From a virus: a stretch of 23,152 nucleotides of DNA. The stretch is taken from positions 1 to 23,152 of the IMG/VR virus record IMGVR_UViG_3300042731_008554; one strand, written 5' to 3'. The translations under genes were made by a program, and so were the position numbers. Positions within the stretch are counted from its first letter, which is position 1, and each line of letters opens with the position of its first letter. A model generated the notes under the pieces. It worked only from the letters and a program-made list of their open reading frames with translations, searched no databases and had not been told where the DNA came from. Positions 1 to 7,522 of this stretch are shown piece after piece.

Positions 1-691
1 AGTGGACAATACCAGGCTGTGTGGTTTCGATCCGGGTGATAGCAGCCTGGGCGCATGCGTTGCTGAACGCATGGTTACGCAGCGCGAACAGCGTCGCGAG
101 TTCCAATTGCTTTACACTCACATTGTCAATCGTAATGTCAGCTGGTAGTTCAGCAGTATAGATGAGAAATTTGCTGTTCTCCGCGTCAGACCTGCCGGTC
201 ACAATGAAATTGCCCGTGTCGGATTTGTCCCGTTGAATGCTGCCATCGTTGTTGGTTATTCTCAATCGCCCGCTAAGAAGCGTGTCGATTAACAACTGGA
301 CGTGATGCCACCGCCACTGGGTTAGTTTATTTTGACTAATTTTAGGGCGAGTTAGATTTGCCGACGAGTAGATGTTACATAAACCTGTACCGCTACCCCC
401 GTGCCCTTCGCCGCTGCCGACTTCAGAGATTTCATCGTTGGGCGCGGATTCAAAGTCTACTGTCCAATTATCAGGATTATCCCCTGTCCACGCGCTAAAA
501 TCGCCATTGGTCAGCAACTCCACGCCTTTCGTCGGCGTAATCACCAGCTTATTGCTGACAATCGCAATCGTGCCGCCGCCTGGGGAATACCAGCCGTTGC
601 CGGGCGTGCCGTCGGCGCGGTCGAAAGTGTCGTTGAACGATGTACTGCAAACTGATATGGTCGGCAAAAGACGCTGTTGCCTGAGACCCAT
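1..691 (-). CDS. Partial tail/fibre-like structural protein, carbohydrate-binding-like (3' end outside window)
   Basis: The frame is open on the minus strand from an ATG at 689-691 to the window edge, about 230 residues without a stop, so the C-terminus is missing. A GGGA ribosome binding site lies about five bases before the ATG. The protein is rich in Gly, Thr, Asn and Asp, with alternating beta-strand-like segments and two phrases typical of jelly-roll carbohydrate-binding repeats in phage fibres: FNDTFDRADGTPGNGW near residue 19 and LLTNGDFSAWTGDNPDNW near residue 68. It follows another structural gene after two bases. I infer a virion surface or tail protein that binds glycans; the exact family is not established. 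The first 18 residues look unlike the rest, so a later start cannot be excluded. Confidence 0.7.
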   Translation of the reverse strand, partial: MGLRQQRLLPTISVCSTSFNDTFDRADGTPGNGWYSPGGGTIAIVSNKLVITPTKGVELLTNGDFSAWTGDNPDNWTVDFESAPNDEISEVGSGEGHGGSGTGLCNIYSSANLTRPKISQNKLTQWRWHHVQLLIDTLLSGRLRITNNDGSIQRDKSDTGNFIVTGRSDAENSKFLIYTAELPADITIDNVSVKQLELATLFALRNHAFSNACAQAAITRIETTQPGIVH

Positions 692-693
692 GT

Positions 694-1128
694 TTATCCC
701 TTGAATGCTACATATATCTCGCGGGCATCGACCTGGTACGCATCTCCGCCAGCGCCGTCCGTGCTCCACAGCTTGATATAGTGCGCCGCATATACCTCCG
801 GCGGAAGCTCATATGCAGCAGCAACGGTGCCAACGCTGTCGATCGTGACCTGATTGCCGTCTTTGTCGTATAGCGGGTAATAATCCCCACCGCTTGAGTA
901 TGCAACCTTGAAACCAAGTTTTGCTGTGCCACCGCTGGTCCAGTCGTCCGGTACCAGTGCCATGCCGCCAGCAAGCTCACGCATGTCGATCTCGTCACTA
1001 AGAGCAGCAGTGCCCGCAATCGTTACCGTCACATATTTGTATGCGCGACCGATAAACGGTACGGTGTGTGGAACGTCGCGTACACCCTGACGCAGCGCCC
1101 CGTGACCCTGGTATGGGAAATAAGTCAT
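694..1128 (-). CDS. Putative virion structural protein
   Basis: This gene encodes 144 residues starting MTYFPYQGHG. The ATG at 1126-1128 follows GGAGG at four bases; a longer frame to 1146 has no such site. The composition (Gly, Ala, Val, Tyr, no long hydrophobic stretch) and ordered beta-type segments such as YVTVTIAG and YIKLWSTDG suggest a compact beta-sandwich, as in phage decoration or tail-accessory proteins. It lies directly upstream of the carbohydrate-binding-like partial gene and downstream of the glycosyltransferase cassette, so it probably starts the next structural block. No catalytic motif is visible. The role is inferred from context only. Confidence 0.75.
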   Translation of the reverse strand: MTYFPYQGHGALRQGVRDVPHTVPFIGRAYKYVTVTIAGTAALSDEIDMRELAGGMALVPDDWTSGGTAKLGFKVAYSSGGDYYPLYDKDGNQVTIDSVGTVAAAYELPPEVYAAHYIKLWSTDGAGGDAYQVDAREIYVAFKG

Positions 1129-1129
1129 A

Positions 1130-1840
1130 TTACCTCCAGCGCGCACGAACGCGCATCGCTTCTGCTGCGCTAAGAGCCATCTGCGAGTTGCCCAATGTAA
1201 GACATGTTTTGTACATCAAGCTAAGCGGCTCTGATATATATGCGAACTGTTCACCATTCGCAGATAAGCGCAAAAACCAATCATAGTCCCCGGCGCTAAT
1301 TAGCGTCTCATCAAGTATACCATAGCGCTCGTGCAGCGATTTCCGCCACATGGGGTGCGGGTGAATATACCCGCCGAGCAACAGCCTGCCGTGATGGTGC
1401 GGCTGAGCTTCTGTTCTCCCATACGCACACTTATTGCCCCACGTTGCCTTCTCGTTCCGCGTGTACCACCCGCTTGCGTACGCCAGCGCGATGTCATCGT
1501 CGTCATCCAGCACTCCAGCAAGCACGTATGGAAGGTGAGGTGCCATTTTATCATCTACGTTTGCCGGCATGATGTATTTGCCGCGCGCCTCTGCGATTGC
1601 GTAATTCCACGCCGCATACAAACCAACGCGATGCACAGTGTCAATTAGTATAACCGAACCGGGAAAAGTATCGGCAAATTCCCCGGCCATAGTCGCCTGT
1701 TCATCATCAGACGCAACATTTACAAAGACAAGCTCTATATCTTTTGCAATGCCGATATCTGATATGTTTTTGAAAAATCCCGGCAGCCACGCACCCGCGT
1801 TATATGCAGATGTCACTAATGAAACTTTAAACTCTCTCAT
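1130..1840 (-). CDS. Family 2-like glycosyltransferase (GT-A fold)
   Basis: This 236-residue protein resembles inverting GT-A glycosyltransferases, which transfer a sugar from a nucleotide-sugar donor. The N-terminal strand VSLVTSAYN (6-14) is the usual nucleotide-binding start. NVDD (94-97) sits where the metal-binding DXD motif is expected. GDYDWFLRL (184-192) matches the acceptor/catalytic-base region of family 2. It is short for the family and has no membrane segment, so it probably acts in the cytoplasm. It overlaps the upstream glycosyltransferase by 14 bases, implying translational coupling. The donor and acceptor cannot be predicted. Confidence 0.85.
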   Translation of the reverse strand: MREFKVSLVTSAYNAGAWLPGFFKNISDIGIAKDIELVFVNVASDDEQATMAGEFADTFPGSVILIDTVHRVGLYAAWNYAIAEARGKYIMPANVDDKMAPHLPYVLAGVLDDDDDIALAYASGWYTRNEKATWGNKCAYGRTEAQPHHHGRLLLGGYIHPHPMWRKSLHERYGILDETLISAGDYDWFLRLSANGEQFAYISEPLSLMYKTCLTLGNSQMALSAAEAMRVRARWR

Positions 1841-2732
1841 TGGATTCTCCCAGTAGAACGAGCTGTATTATCTCTGACAGACGGTGTGTATATGTGTGCC
1901 CCATCGCCCACGAGCGCGCTTCCTCGGCAACAAGCTCAAGCTCAGCATCGTTTACGTCATTCGCGAGATGATTAGCCAGGGCAAGCATTTCTTTTTCGGA
2001 ATGGTACACATAACAGTTTTTACCATGCTCCAGGCCAAGAAATCTCATGTCTGGCGCATCCGATGTCATCAAGATAGCGCGCGACGCAGGAACCTCAAAC
2101 ACGCGCATGTTCGTATCGTATGCGTAAGAGTGCCCATAGAACGACTGAACGTTAAAAACAACCCGTGCAGAAGAATACAGCTTTGCCGCTTCTTCGTTGG
2201 TGTATGTATACGGCTCTGCCACAGCCAGGTCGAAATTCTTCTGCATTTTCTGAAGCATGATCGCTCTGCCGTCGTCGTATATAGCGCCCACAAATAGAAA
2301 CCCGTGCTTTTTTTCAACATCATGTGGCTGGTATATCTCCGTGTCCACCGCCAAAGGAAGCCATCTAAGCGCCTCGCACGGCATACCAATCAGCTCTAGC
2401 CGGTGAACGTCGGTACCTTGCGCACAGAATACCCACCCGCCATTTGCCAGAGCTCTGAGTGCTTCCTGGTCGCATTTATGTCTATACCACGGCAGTCTGT
2501 TGTCTATGAACCAATATGCAGTTTTTTGCATATACTCTTTCATTGGGCGCGGAAATGATCCAGAGCTGATAACAAGTATTAGATCGGCGGAATCAGCATC
2601 TTCTTCTGTCACATTGCGCACCGTATCAACATCATAATTAAGCGCACGCGCAGCGTCCGCCATGTACCTTACTGGATGCCAGTCCATCCCGAATGCGTCA
2701 AGTGGTTCGCCATTAGTTATCAGAATTTTCAT
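1827..2732 (-). CDS. CgeB-like glycosyltransferase (GT-B)
   Basis: This gene encodes 301 residues. The start MKILITNGEPLDAFGMDWH and a C-terminal half containing FLFVGAIYDDGRAIML (about 165-180), a YSSARVVFNVQ segment and MRVFEVPASRAILMTSDAPDM resemble the CgeB/DUF3880-type glycosyltransferases with a C-terminal Glyco_trans_1_2 domain. The FEVPASRAILMT element replaces the E-x7-E donor-binding loop of GT4 enzymes, as is usual in the CgeB family. It overlaps the upstream GT4 gene by 20 bases and the downstream GT2 gene by 14. A soluble cytoplasmic sugar transferase is likely; the substrate is unknown. Confidence 0.82.
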   Translation of the reverse strand: MKILITNGEPLDAFGMDWHPVRYMADAARALNYDVDTVRNVTEEDADSADLILVISSGSFPRPMKEYMQKTAYWFIDNRLPWYRHKCDQEALRALANGGWVFCAQGTDVHRLELIGMPCEALRWLPLAVDTEIYQPHDVEKKHGFLFVGAIYDDGRAIMLQKMQKNFDLAVAEPYTYTNEEAAKLYSSARVVFNVQSFYGHSYAYDTNMRVFEVPASRAILMTSDAPDMRFLGLEHGKNCYVYHSEKEMLALANHLANDVNDAELELVAEEARSWAMGHTYTHRLSEIIQLVLLGESNERV

Positions 2733-3669
2733 TGTGTACCCCCGCCGCCCTTAGTATTGCTTCTGGTAGATACTTCGCAGGATTACACCTGTCGCGCAAA
2801 AGCTCTAGCTGCTGGATACCAGCAGTAACAATATCATCTCGGTGATCCATAACGCACCACATAGCCTCTTGCATAGTTGTGCCATTGCCAACATACACGG
2901 CGGCCTGGCCGCATACCTCGCGGATGCTGCTGTTGTCGCGCGTGATGACTGGGCACCCATACGCCATAGCTTCAACAAGCGGTATGCCGAATCCTTCGTA
3001 CAGCGACGGGTATACCAGCGCCGTTGCGCTTGCATACAGCGATTTCAGCATTTCGTCTGTAACATTTTGCATTCTGTGCAATATGCCAGGATGAGATACT
3101 TCAAACGCAGCCTCAACCGGGATCATGTGCTCGCCGCCAACGGCAACAATATGCAACGCCTGTGGCACGCTATGCCAGTCGCGATATAGCGAGCGCGCGT
3201 TTTTATACCCGCTGCGATTGCCAACAAGCAAAACGTAGGGAGCATTCATGTTTGCGTTTCTGTCTGGGCTTCTGTCAATCTCAGGTATTACCGGGTATAT
3301 CACATACACATCACCAAGATACCCAATATGTTTTTGCAGGTCAAGAGCTGTGCTGGCAGATATCGCGATCGCAGAGTGCGATTTCCCCAACGACATCTTC
3401 ATTTTTCCCATATCAAATGGCGCTGAGCCAAACTGAGACGGGAACATTGTCTGTATAAAGTCATATACTGTCACTATAGTTGGCACACTATATGGCGAAA
3501 CGCCGTAATACGTCGGAAGATACACATCTGCATCGTTGCACAGATCGGCAACAATGATGTCGTCGTCCGGCATACTTTCTCGAAGAACGTCTATCCATCC
3601 ACGCCACAAGTTTGCTATCCCGCCGGCGGGCTTTGCCCTAAATATTTCCGTATCGATCCAAATCTTCAT
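2713..3669 (-). CDS. GT4-like glycosyltransferase (GT-B)
   Basis: This 318-residue retaining GT-B-type enzyme has an N-terminal acceptor domain with a GGIAN glycine loop (16-20). The linker YVLLVGNRSGYKN (145-157) is followed by the donor domain with YPSLYEGFGIPLVEAMAYGCPV, whose E225 and E233 form the E-x7-E signature that binds the nucleotide-sugar phosphate and ribose. Length is slightly short for the family (350-400). It overlaps the methyltransferase upstream by 32 bases and the CgeB-like gene downstream by 20. It is one of the more canonical enzymes of the cassette and is probably active. Donor unknown. Confidence 0.9.
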   Translation of the reverse strand: MKIWIDTEIFRAKPAGGIANLWRGWIDVLRESMPDDDIIVADLCNDADVYLPTYYGVSPYSVPTIVTVYDFIQTMFPSQFGSAPFDMGKMKMSLGKSHSAIAISASTALDLQKHIGYLGDVYVIYPVIPEIDRSPDRNANMNAPYVLLVGNRSGYKNARSLYRDWHSVPQALHIVAVGGEHMIPVEAAFEVSHPGILHRMQNVTDEMLKSLYASATALVYPSLYEGFGIPLVEAMAYGCPVITRDNSSIREVCGQAAVYVGNGTTMQEAMWCVMDHRDDIVTAGIQQLELLRDRCNPAKYLPEAILRAAGVHNENSDN

Positions 3670-4234
3670 CTTTTACCCACCTAAGTGCTATGCCGAGCTC
3701 GGTCGGCAATACAACATCGGTACCTATGGTTGCTAGCGCCCTGGCAACATCAACGTTCTTTGCGTCATGGAATATTACCAGTCCGCCGATCCTGGTGTTT
3801 CCAGCGATAAATTCCCAGTCTGCTAACACGCCTGGCGTTGTGTGATCGCCGTCAACGAACACGAGATCATATGTAACCTCTGGGATTTCATCCTTTTCAA
3901 CATTGTAGAACTGAACAACGCTGTCCAGCCGCGCCTTTTTCACATTCGTTGCGGCAATTTCCAAAAATGTGTCATTTATGTCCACGGAATGCAAAATTGC
4001 GCCCGGCTGACCGTGATTCTTCATCGCCTCTGCCAGAAACATCGTGCTGTACCCGAAAAAGCACCCAATCTCCAGAGCGATCTGTGGCGACTGCGCTGCG
4101 CATATGCTGTGTATAATCCTTGCCTCAAGCGGTGTAATGCTGCCGCCATTCGGCATGTGCTCCAGCATCGTGTACCCGCCGAATCTGTGCTGCGCGTACC
4201 CTCTTTCTATTTCCCTTATTACGTCATTAAACAT
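3638..4234 (-). CDS. Class I SAM-dependent methyltransferase (Methyltransf_24-like)
   Basis: This 198-residue Rossmann methyltransferase has motif I ALEIGCFFGYST (53-64), an acidic residue D85 at the end of strand 2 for the SAM ribose, and LVFVDGDHTTPGV (124-136) followed by VIFHDA (153-158). The VDGDH plus HD pattern is typical of Methyltransf_24 and related sugar or antibiotic O-methyltransferases that use a metal. Flanked by glycosyltransferases and overlapping its neighbours by 8 and 32 bases, it probably methylates a sugar added by the cassette. That role is inference; a protein or small-molecule target is possible. Confidence 0.85.
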   Translation of the reverse strand: MFNDVIREIERGYAQHRFGGYTMLEHMPNGGSITPLEARIIHSICAAQSPQIALEIGCFFGYSTMFLAEAMKNHGQPGAILHSVDINDTFLEIAATNVKKARLDSVVQFYNVEKDEIPEVTYDLVFVDGDHTTPGVLADWEFIAGNTRIGGLVIFHDAKNVDVARALATIGTDVVLPTELGIALRWVKDEDLDRYGNI

Positions 4235-4460
4235 CTTTGTGCTCGCTGTTTTCTTTTATGTATTCCCTTAGAGCCCCGAACTTCGCTCTGAGTTCGTCAT
4301 CGCCATACATCATGATGTATCGGTCGCCCATTTGCTTGAACGAGAACATGATCGACACGCCATTCGGCTTTGAGCGTAACGACGCGAACTGAAGCTCGTC
4401 AATGCTGAAAATCAGCGATTGGTCGCCGTGCTCGAAAATGAATTTTACATCTGCGCACAT
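4227..4460 (-). CDS. Hypothetical small protein in glycosyltransferase cassette
   Basis: This gene encodes 77 residues starting MCADVKFIFEHGDQSL. It abuts the stop of the upstream glycosyltransferase (start at 4460, neighbour ends at 4461) and overlaps the methyltransferase by 8 bases, so it is firmly embedded in the operon. AGGTACTGTAA precedes the ATG. The protein has alternating beta segments (VKFIFEHGDQSLIFSI, VSIMFSFKQMGDRYIMMY) and then an amphipathic helix, an alpha/beta pattern without cysteines, membrane segments or known motifs. It may be an accessory or regulatory subunit; I recognise no family. Confidence 0.7.
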   Translation of the reverse strand: MCADVKFIFEHGDQSLIFSIDELQFASLRSKPNGVSIMFSFKQMGDRYIMMYGDDELRAKFGALREYIKENSEHKDV

Positions 4461-5429
4461 TTACAGTACCTCCTTGATTGCGGATATAATAGGATCACAG
4501 AAATTGTCCCATGTATAGGTCTGCTCCACGTGGCGCGCTGCCGTAACCGAATGCAGACCAAGGAAACCTTCGCTAACTACTTGCAGTGTCTCAAAAGATT
4601 CTCCGGTCAAATCCATCTTGCCCATATCGATGTTGTCTAGAATGAATGTGGATGAGTTTTTGTAATACCCGCTGGTGACCGTGCAAATCACCGGCAGGCC
4701 CCATGATGCAGCCTCAAGTACTGTGGTGGGGTTCGCATCAGATACGCCGGCGTGTATGAAGTAATCACACTCGTCACATAGCTCGGCTGCTGCATTGGCG
4801 TCCATTCTCGACCACGATATGTGCCTGAAGTACGGCAGCCCGTTCTCCATGATGCTAGTCATTTCATTCGGAAATGGCCCTATGTGTACCAGGCGAAGGT
4901 TGTTCTTTAGCGCCATTGCCATCAGTTGTTTCTGCCCCTTCTCCGGGCGCATGTCCGTTATTGCCAGAAACGTTCTTTCATGCGGCGCGTTCCAGTTCCA
5001 CTTTCTGAACTTGAAGTGCTCTGGGTTAATTGCCATATCCAGCCTGTGCATTTTTGGACGCCACGATGCGAATTCTGATTCGCCTATGGTGTCCATCCAG
5101 TACTTTCCGGTTATCGCAAAGTATTTGTCGCACTGTTTAACCAGATGGTCTGCCCACGCATTCGATTCTGGCATCGCGTGATGAAATGGGAACAGCAAGA
5201 ACATGCGTTTTGCGTTTACCGCTTCCCACATTGGCGTTTGCTTGTTCGGATGCGGGTGCCCTATGACGATATCGTTCTTCCCAAACCGCGCCGGCGAAGC
5301 AACATCCCATTGGTGAAACGTAACATCTCCGAACTCATTCTTGAGACGGCGATACAGTTCTTGCGTGATCGTATCTGGCGAGCGCCGCACATCTGAAAGC
5401 GGATTACCAGCATATACCAGGTGTATCAT
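4461..5429 (-). CDS. GT-B-type glycosyltransferase with altered E-x7-E motif
   Basis: This 322-residue protein begins MIHLVYAGNPLSD. It contains FLAITDMRPEKGQKQLM (154-170), the linker/loop that starts the donor domain in GT4-like enzymes, and CDYFIHAGVSDANPTTVLEAASWGLPVICT (about 221-250). In the donor loop the first glutamate of E-x7-E is replaced by aspartate (D231, E239), a conservative change seen in divergent GT-B proteins. It overlaps the next upstream gene by one base. A cytoplasmic glycosyltransferase of the cassette is likely; altered specificity or reduced activity cannot be judged from sequence. Confidence 0.82.
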   Translation of the reverse strand: MIHLVYAGNPLSDVRRSPDTITQELYRRLKNEFGDVTFHQWDVASPARFGKNDIVIGHPHPNKQTPMWEAVNAKRMFLLFPFHHAMPESNAWADHLVKQCDKYFAITGKYWMDTIGESEFASWRPKMHRLDMAINPEHFKFRKWNWNAPHERTFLAITDMRPEKGQKQLMAMALKNNLRLVHIGPFPNEMTSIMENGLPYFRHISWSRMDANAAAELCDECDYFIHAGVSDANPTTVLEAASWGLPVICTVTSGYYKNSSTFILDNIDMGKMDLTGESFETLQVVSEGFLGLHSVTAARHVEQTYTWDNFCDPIISAIKEVL

Positions 5430-5635
5430 TATTCGCTATTGCCAAGCCGCGCTTCCAGCACTTTGTTCATGTCGCTTACAACAAGCTCTTCGTAGTCACA
5501 TGCCAGGAAATCGCGCACCCACGTCAGCCACACGTTCGGGATTGGCGCGCGCGGCGTGTCAGGGTAATGCGGCTCCTTATCGGCACCGCTACGGCCACTA
5601 TTCAGTTCCTCAACGGCACGTTGCATTTTGGACAT
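5429..5635 (-). CDS. Hypothetical small protein in glycosyltransferase cassette
   Basis: This gene encodes 68 residues starting MSKMQRAVEEL, with a good GGAG site six bases before the ATG. It starts just after the stop of one glycosyltransferase and ends overlapping the start of the next. It is hydrophilic and rich in Pro, Asp and Glu, with a central PNVWLTWVRDFLACDYEELV segment that could be an amphipathic helix. There is no membrane segment, Cys pair or known motif. It may be an adaptor for the neighbouring enzymes. I recognise no family. Confidence 0.7.
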   Translation of the reverse strand: MSKMQRAVEELNSGRSGADKEPHYPDTPRAPIPNVWLTWVRDFLACDYEELVVSDMNKVLEARLGNSE

Positions 5636-5636
5636 T

Positions 5637-6788
5637 TTATACTCCTATTAGTTCGGAAACTGCATCGAGTGCGGGCTTCCAATATTTTTCTGTCACCAGG
5701 TCTGCATCGTATTCTTCAGCACATAGCCTTGCGTGTGCGCGCAATTTGTCTTCTTCCTCGGTGCCACGCGCATTATACCGCTCAATCAGCGCCTCCAGAA
5801 TGTCGGCAACGCTGGGCAGGAATTGCTTCGAAAGCTGAGGTGTAGAAACTGGCAACCCTCTAACTGCCGTGCCGGCAAATGTGAGCTCAGACATCGCGGT
5901 AGCATTTGTTGTGATAACCGGGCACCCTGCCATCTGTGCCTCAAGAACAGTCAGTCCGAACCCTTCACCCATCGACGGATTCAGTAGAACGTCCGCAGCA
6001 TTGTACAGATCATTTATGAAGCCAGTGGGGTACCCAGTAGCCAGCGTTGTTGGGTCGGCAAATCTGATGTTTTCCGGCCCAATACCGTTGATGTTTGCTT
6101 CGTGCATCAGGTCGCAGCCGTGCATTCTTGTCGTGTAGTCGCTGTGCATATACAGTAAACTGTTGGGGTGATCCCTGATGAAATAGCCCCACGCCTCAAG
6201 AACCTGCGGGAACGACTTTCGCACAGGCCAACCCTTGTTTGCGGCAACCATTACGGCAATGAATTTGTCTTTGTGCTCTGGTGTGAATATCTTGCTGCGC
6301 GCCGCGTCGCGATCTCCCGGTAGATATTGGTCCTTGGGCACGCCATGAGGCACATACATCGGGTCAAGGTCGGCCTCAAGCATTTTCTCGAAGCCAAACT
6401 TGCTGTACGCAATCGGCACAAGCGCCGTTCTTAGCGCATCCACCACCTTGGGCGGGATTGGATCGTGATCGACCGGAGCCCATGCAACCCACGGAAATAC
6501 GCCCTGGCGGTACGCCTGACCAAGCACCCATGCATCCACAAGCGTAATTACAACGTCAGCTCCGAAGTGCTTTACGTGTGGAACAACGGCGTCATTTCCC
6601 CACCCATCGCCAATGGCCGGATATACTTCGATGCCCTGTTCCCATGTCAGCCTTGCGCCCTGCAAGCCATAGAATGCGAGAATGGCAACTTCGTGCCCAA
6701 GGTCGCGTATTCGTGGTGTGAAAATAGAGGTTTGCGTGCCGTAGCCCGTGGGTGCCCACGGAGCGTTAGAAACCCACATTATCTTCAT
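5637..6788 (-). CDS. GT4-like glycosyltransferase (GT-B)
   Basis: This 383-residue protein is the largest and most canonical glycosyltransferase of the cassette. The N-terminal domain begins KIMWVSNAPWAPTGYGTQT, with the glycine loop of GT-B acceptor domains. The donor domain carries FIAVMVAANKGWPVRKSF (176-193), then AADVLLNPSMGEGFGLTVLE, with E275 and E283 as the E-x7-E pair, and AGCPVITT after it. Length is normal for GT4. An AGGAG site (TAGGAGATTTTC) precedes the ATG. It is the first enzyme of the cassette in transcription order. Donor and acceptor are unknown. Confidence 0.92.
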   Translation of the reverse strand: MKIMWVSNAPWAPTGYGTQTSIFTPRIRDLGHEVAILAFYGLQGARLTWEQGIEVYPAIGDGWGNDAVVPHVKHFGADVVITLVDAWVLGQAYRQGVFPWVAWAPVDHDPIPPKVVDALRTALVPIAYSKFGFEKMLEADLDPMYVPHGVPKDQYLPGDRDAARSKIFTPEHKDKFIAVMVAANKGWPVRKSFPQVLEAWGYFIRDHPNSLLYMHSDYTTRMHGCDLMHEANINGIGPENIRFADPTTLATGYPTGFINDLYNAADVLLNPSMGEGFGLTVLEAQMAGCPVITTNATAMSELTFAGTAVRGLPVSTPQLSKQFLPSVADILEALIERYNARGTEEEDKLRAHARLCAEEYDADLVTEKYWKPALDAVSELIGV

Positions 6789-6797
6789 GAAAATCTC

Positions 6798-7022
6798 CTA
6801 TTTCTTTGGCAACCCTGGGCCGTGCTGTATCCGAGAAAACACCCGCTTTTCTTCTGGCTCAGGATGTACCGTTATAATTTCCAAAATGTCGCCAGGCAAA
6901 ACAAGGCCAGACCTCGCTGCTACACGGTGCAATTCGCGCGCGAGCAGAAAGACCTGACCTTGTAGTATCTCGACCTGTTCCTCAAGGGCCGTAACCCTTG
7001 GGGCATACGATTTTCTACCCAT
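6798..7022 (-). CDS. Small coiled-coil protein preceding glycosyltransferase cassette
   Basis: This gene encodes 74 residues starting MGRKSYAPRV; the ATG at 7020-7022 has a G-rich site (GAGGGGGG) directly upstream, better placed than an in-frame ATG four codons earlier. Residues about 10-38 (VTALEEQVEILQGQVFLLARELHRV) form a heptad-like coiled coil after a basic N-terminus; the C-terminal half has LPGDILEIITV. It sits nine bases before the GT4 gene and after an intergenic stretch with two hairpins. It may be an oligomeric accessory protein of the cassette or a small head protein. No family recognised. Confidence 0.68.
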   Translation of the reverse strand: MGRKSYAPRVTALEEQVEILQGQVFLLARELHRVAARSGLVLPGDILEIITVHPEPEEKRVFSRIQHGPGLPKK

Positions 7023-7041
7023 TGCCCCCCTCAACTGGACA

Positions 7042-7090
7042 AATAAGACATCTATTGTCTTATTCTAGACCATAATTGCGATTTACGCAA
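7042..7090 (-). promoter_or_regulatory. Intergenic tandem hairpins with weak promoter-like sequence
   Basis: The gap between the decoration-type gene and the downstream cassette holds two inverted repeats: 7042-7050 with 7056-7064 (AATAAGACA/TGTCTTATT, loop TCTAT) and 7076-7080 with 7086-7090 (TTGCG/CGCAA, loop ATTTA). On the minus strand TTGCGT and TAGAAT lie 17 bases apart (7085-7090 and 7062-7067), a weak sigma-70-like match. The AT-rich stem without a clear U run is a poor terminator, so an mRNA processing or stability element, or a weak promoter for the cassette, is as likely. Confidence 0.4.
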
Positions 7091-7091
7091 C

Positions 7092-7508
7092 CTAGTCGAA
7101 CCCAGCACCGGGTAGATAGTCGATATGGATAACTGGATTGACGGCAGAGCCGGCATTTGAAGCCTGAGGGCTGTAGACGAACACGAGCCACTCGCCCTCA
7201 AGCATCGACGCCTCGGTAAATGCGGTGCCGCTAAGAACCTGGAGGTCGCCCCATACGGTGCCACCAAGGTTCGCAGCAGACATCACAGAGCCGCCGGTCG
7301 ATTTCGCGGCAGAGCCGCCGGTCCCCCAGTTCTCGAAAGAGTCAATTGCAGTGCCGCCCTCAGCGCGGTTACCCTCACCAACAGCAACGCTCAAGCGCAT
7401 CAGTTCCAGGTCCACAGGAGCACGGAACACATGAACGCTTCGAGCCGCATCGGTCAGAGTCTCACTCAGGGCTACAACCACAGTTTTGATGTTATCTGAA
7501 CCAAACAT
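7092..7508 (-). CDS. Putative capsid decoration protein
   Basis: This gene encodes 138 residues starting MFGSDNIKTVVVAL. The ATG at 7506-7508 has GGGGG nine bases upstream, while the longer frame would overlap the capsid gene. It lies 14 bases after the major capsid gene. The protein is rich in Gly, Ala, Ser and Thr, with a beta-type pattern (SVHVFRAPVDLELMRLSVAV, EGEWLVFVYSP, VIHIDYLPGAGFD) and a flexible serine/threonine-glycine stretch around 65-90. Position and composition fit a head decoration or stabilising protein. The Ser/Thr-rich loop makes it a plausible acceptor for the adjacent glycosyltransferases, but that is inference. Confidence 0.75.
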   Translation of the reverse strand: MFGSDNIKTVVVALSETLTDAARSVHVFRAPVDLELMRLSVAVGEGNRAEGGTAIDSFENWGTGGSAAKSTGGSVMSAANLGGTVWGDLQVLSGTAFTEASMLEGEWLVFVYSPQASNAGSAVNPVIHIDYLPGAGFD

Positions 7509-7522
7509 TGTATGTAGCCCCC

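Noticed and set aside
372-704. Plus-strand frames at the left end
   Set aside because: They are antisense to a continuous minus-strand structural gene with ribosome site and protein-like composition.
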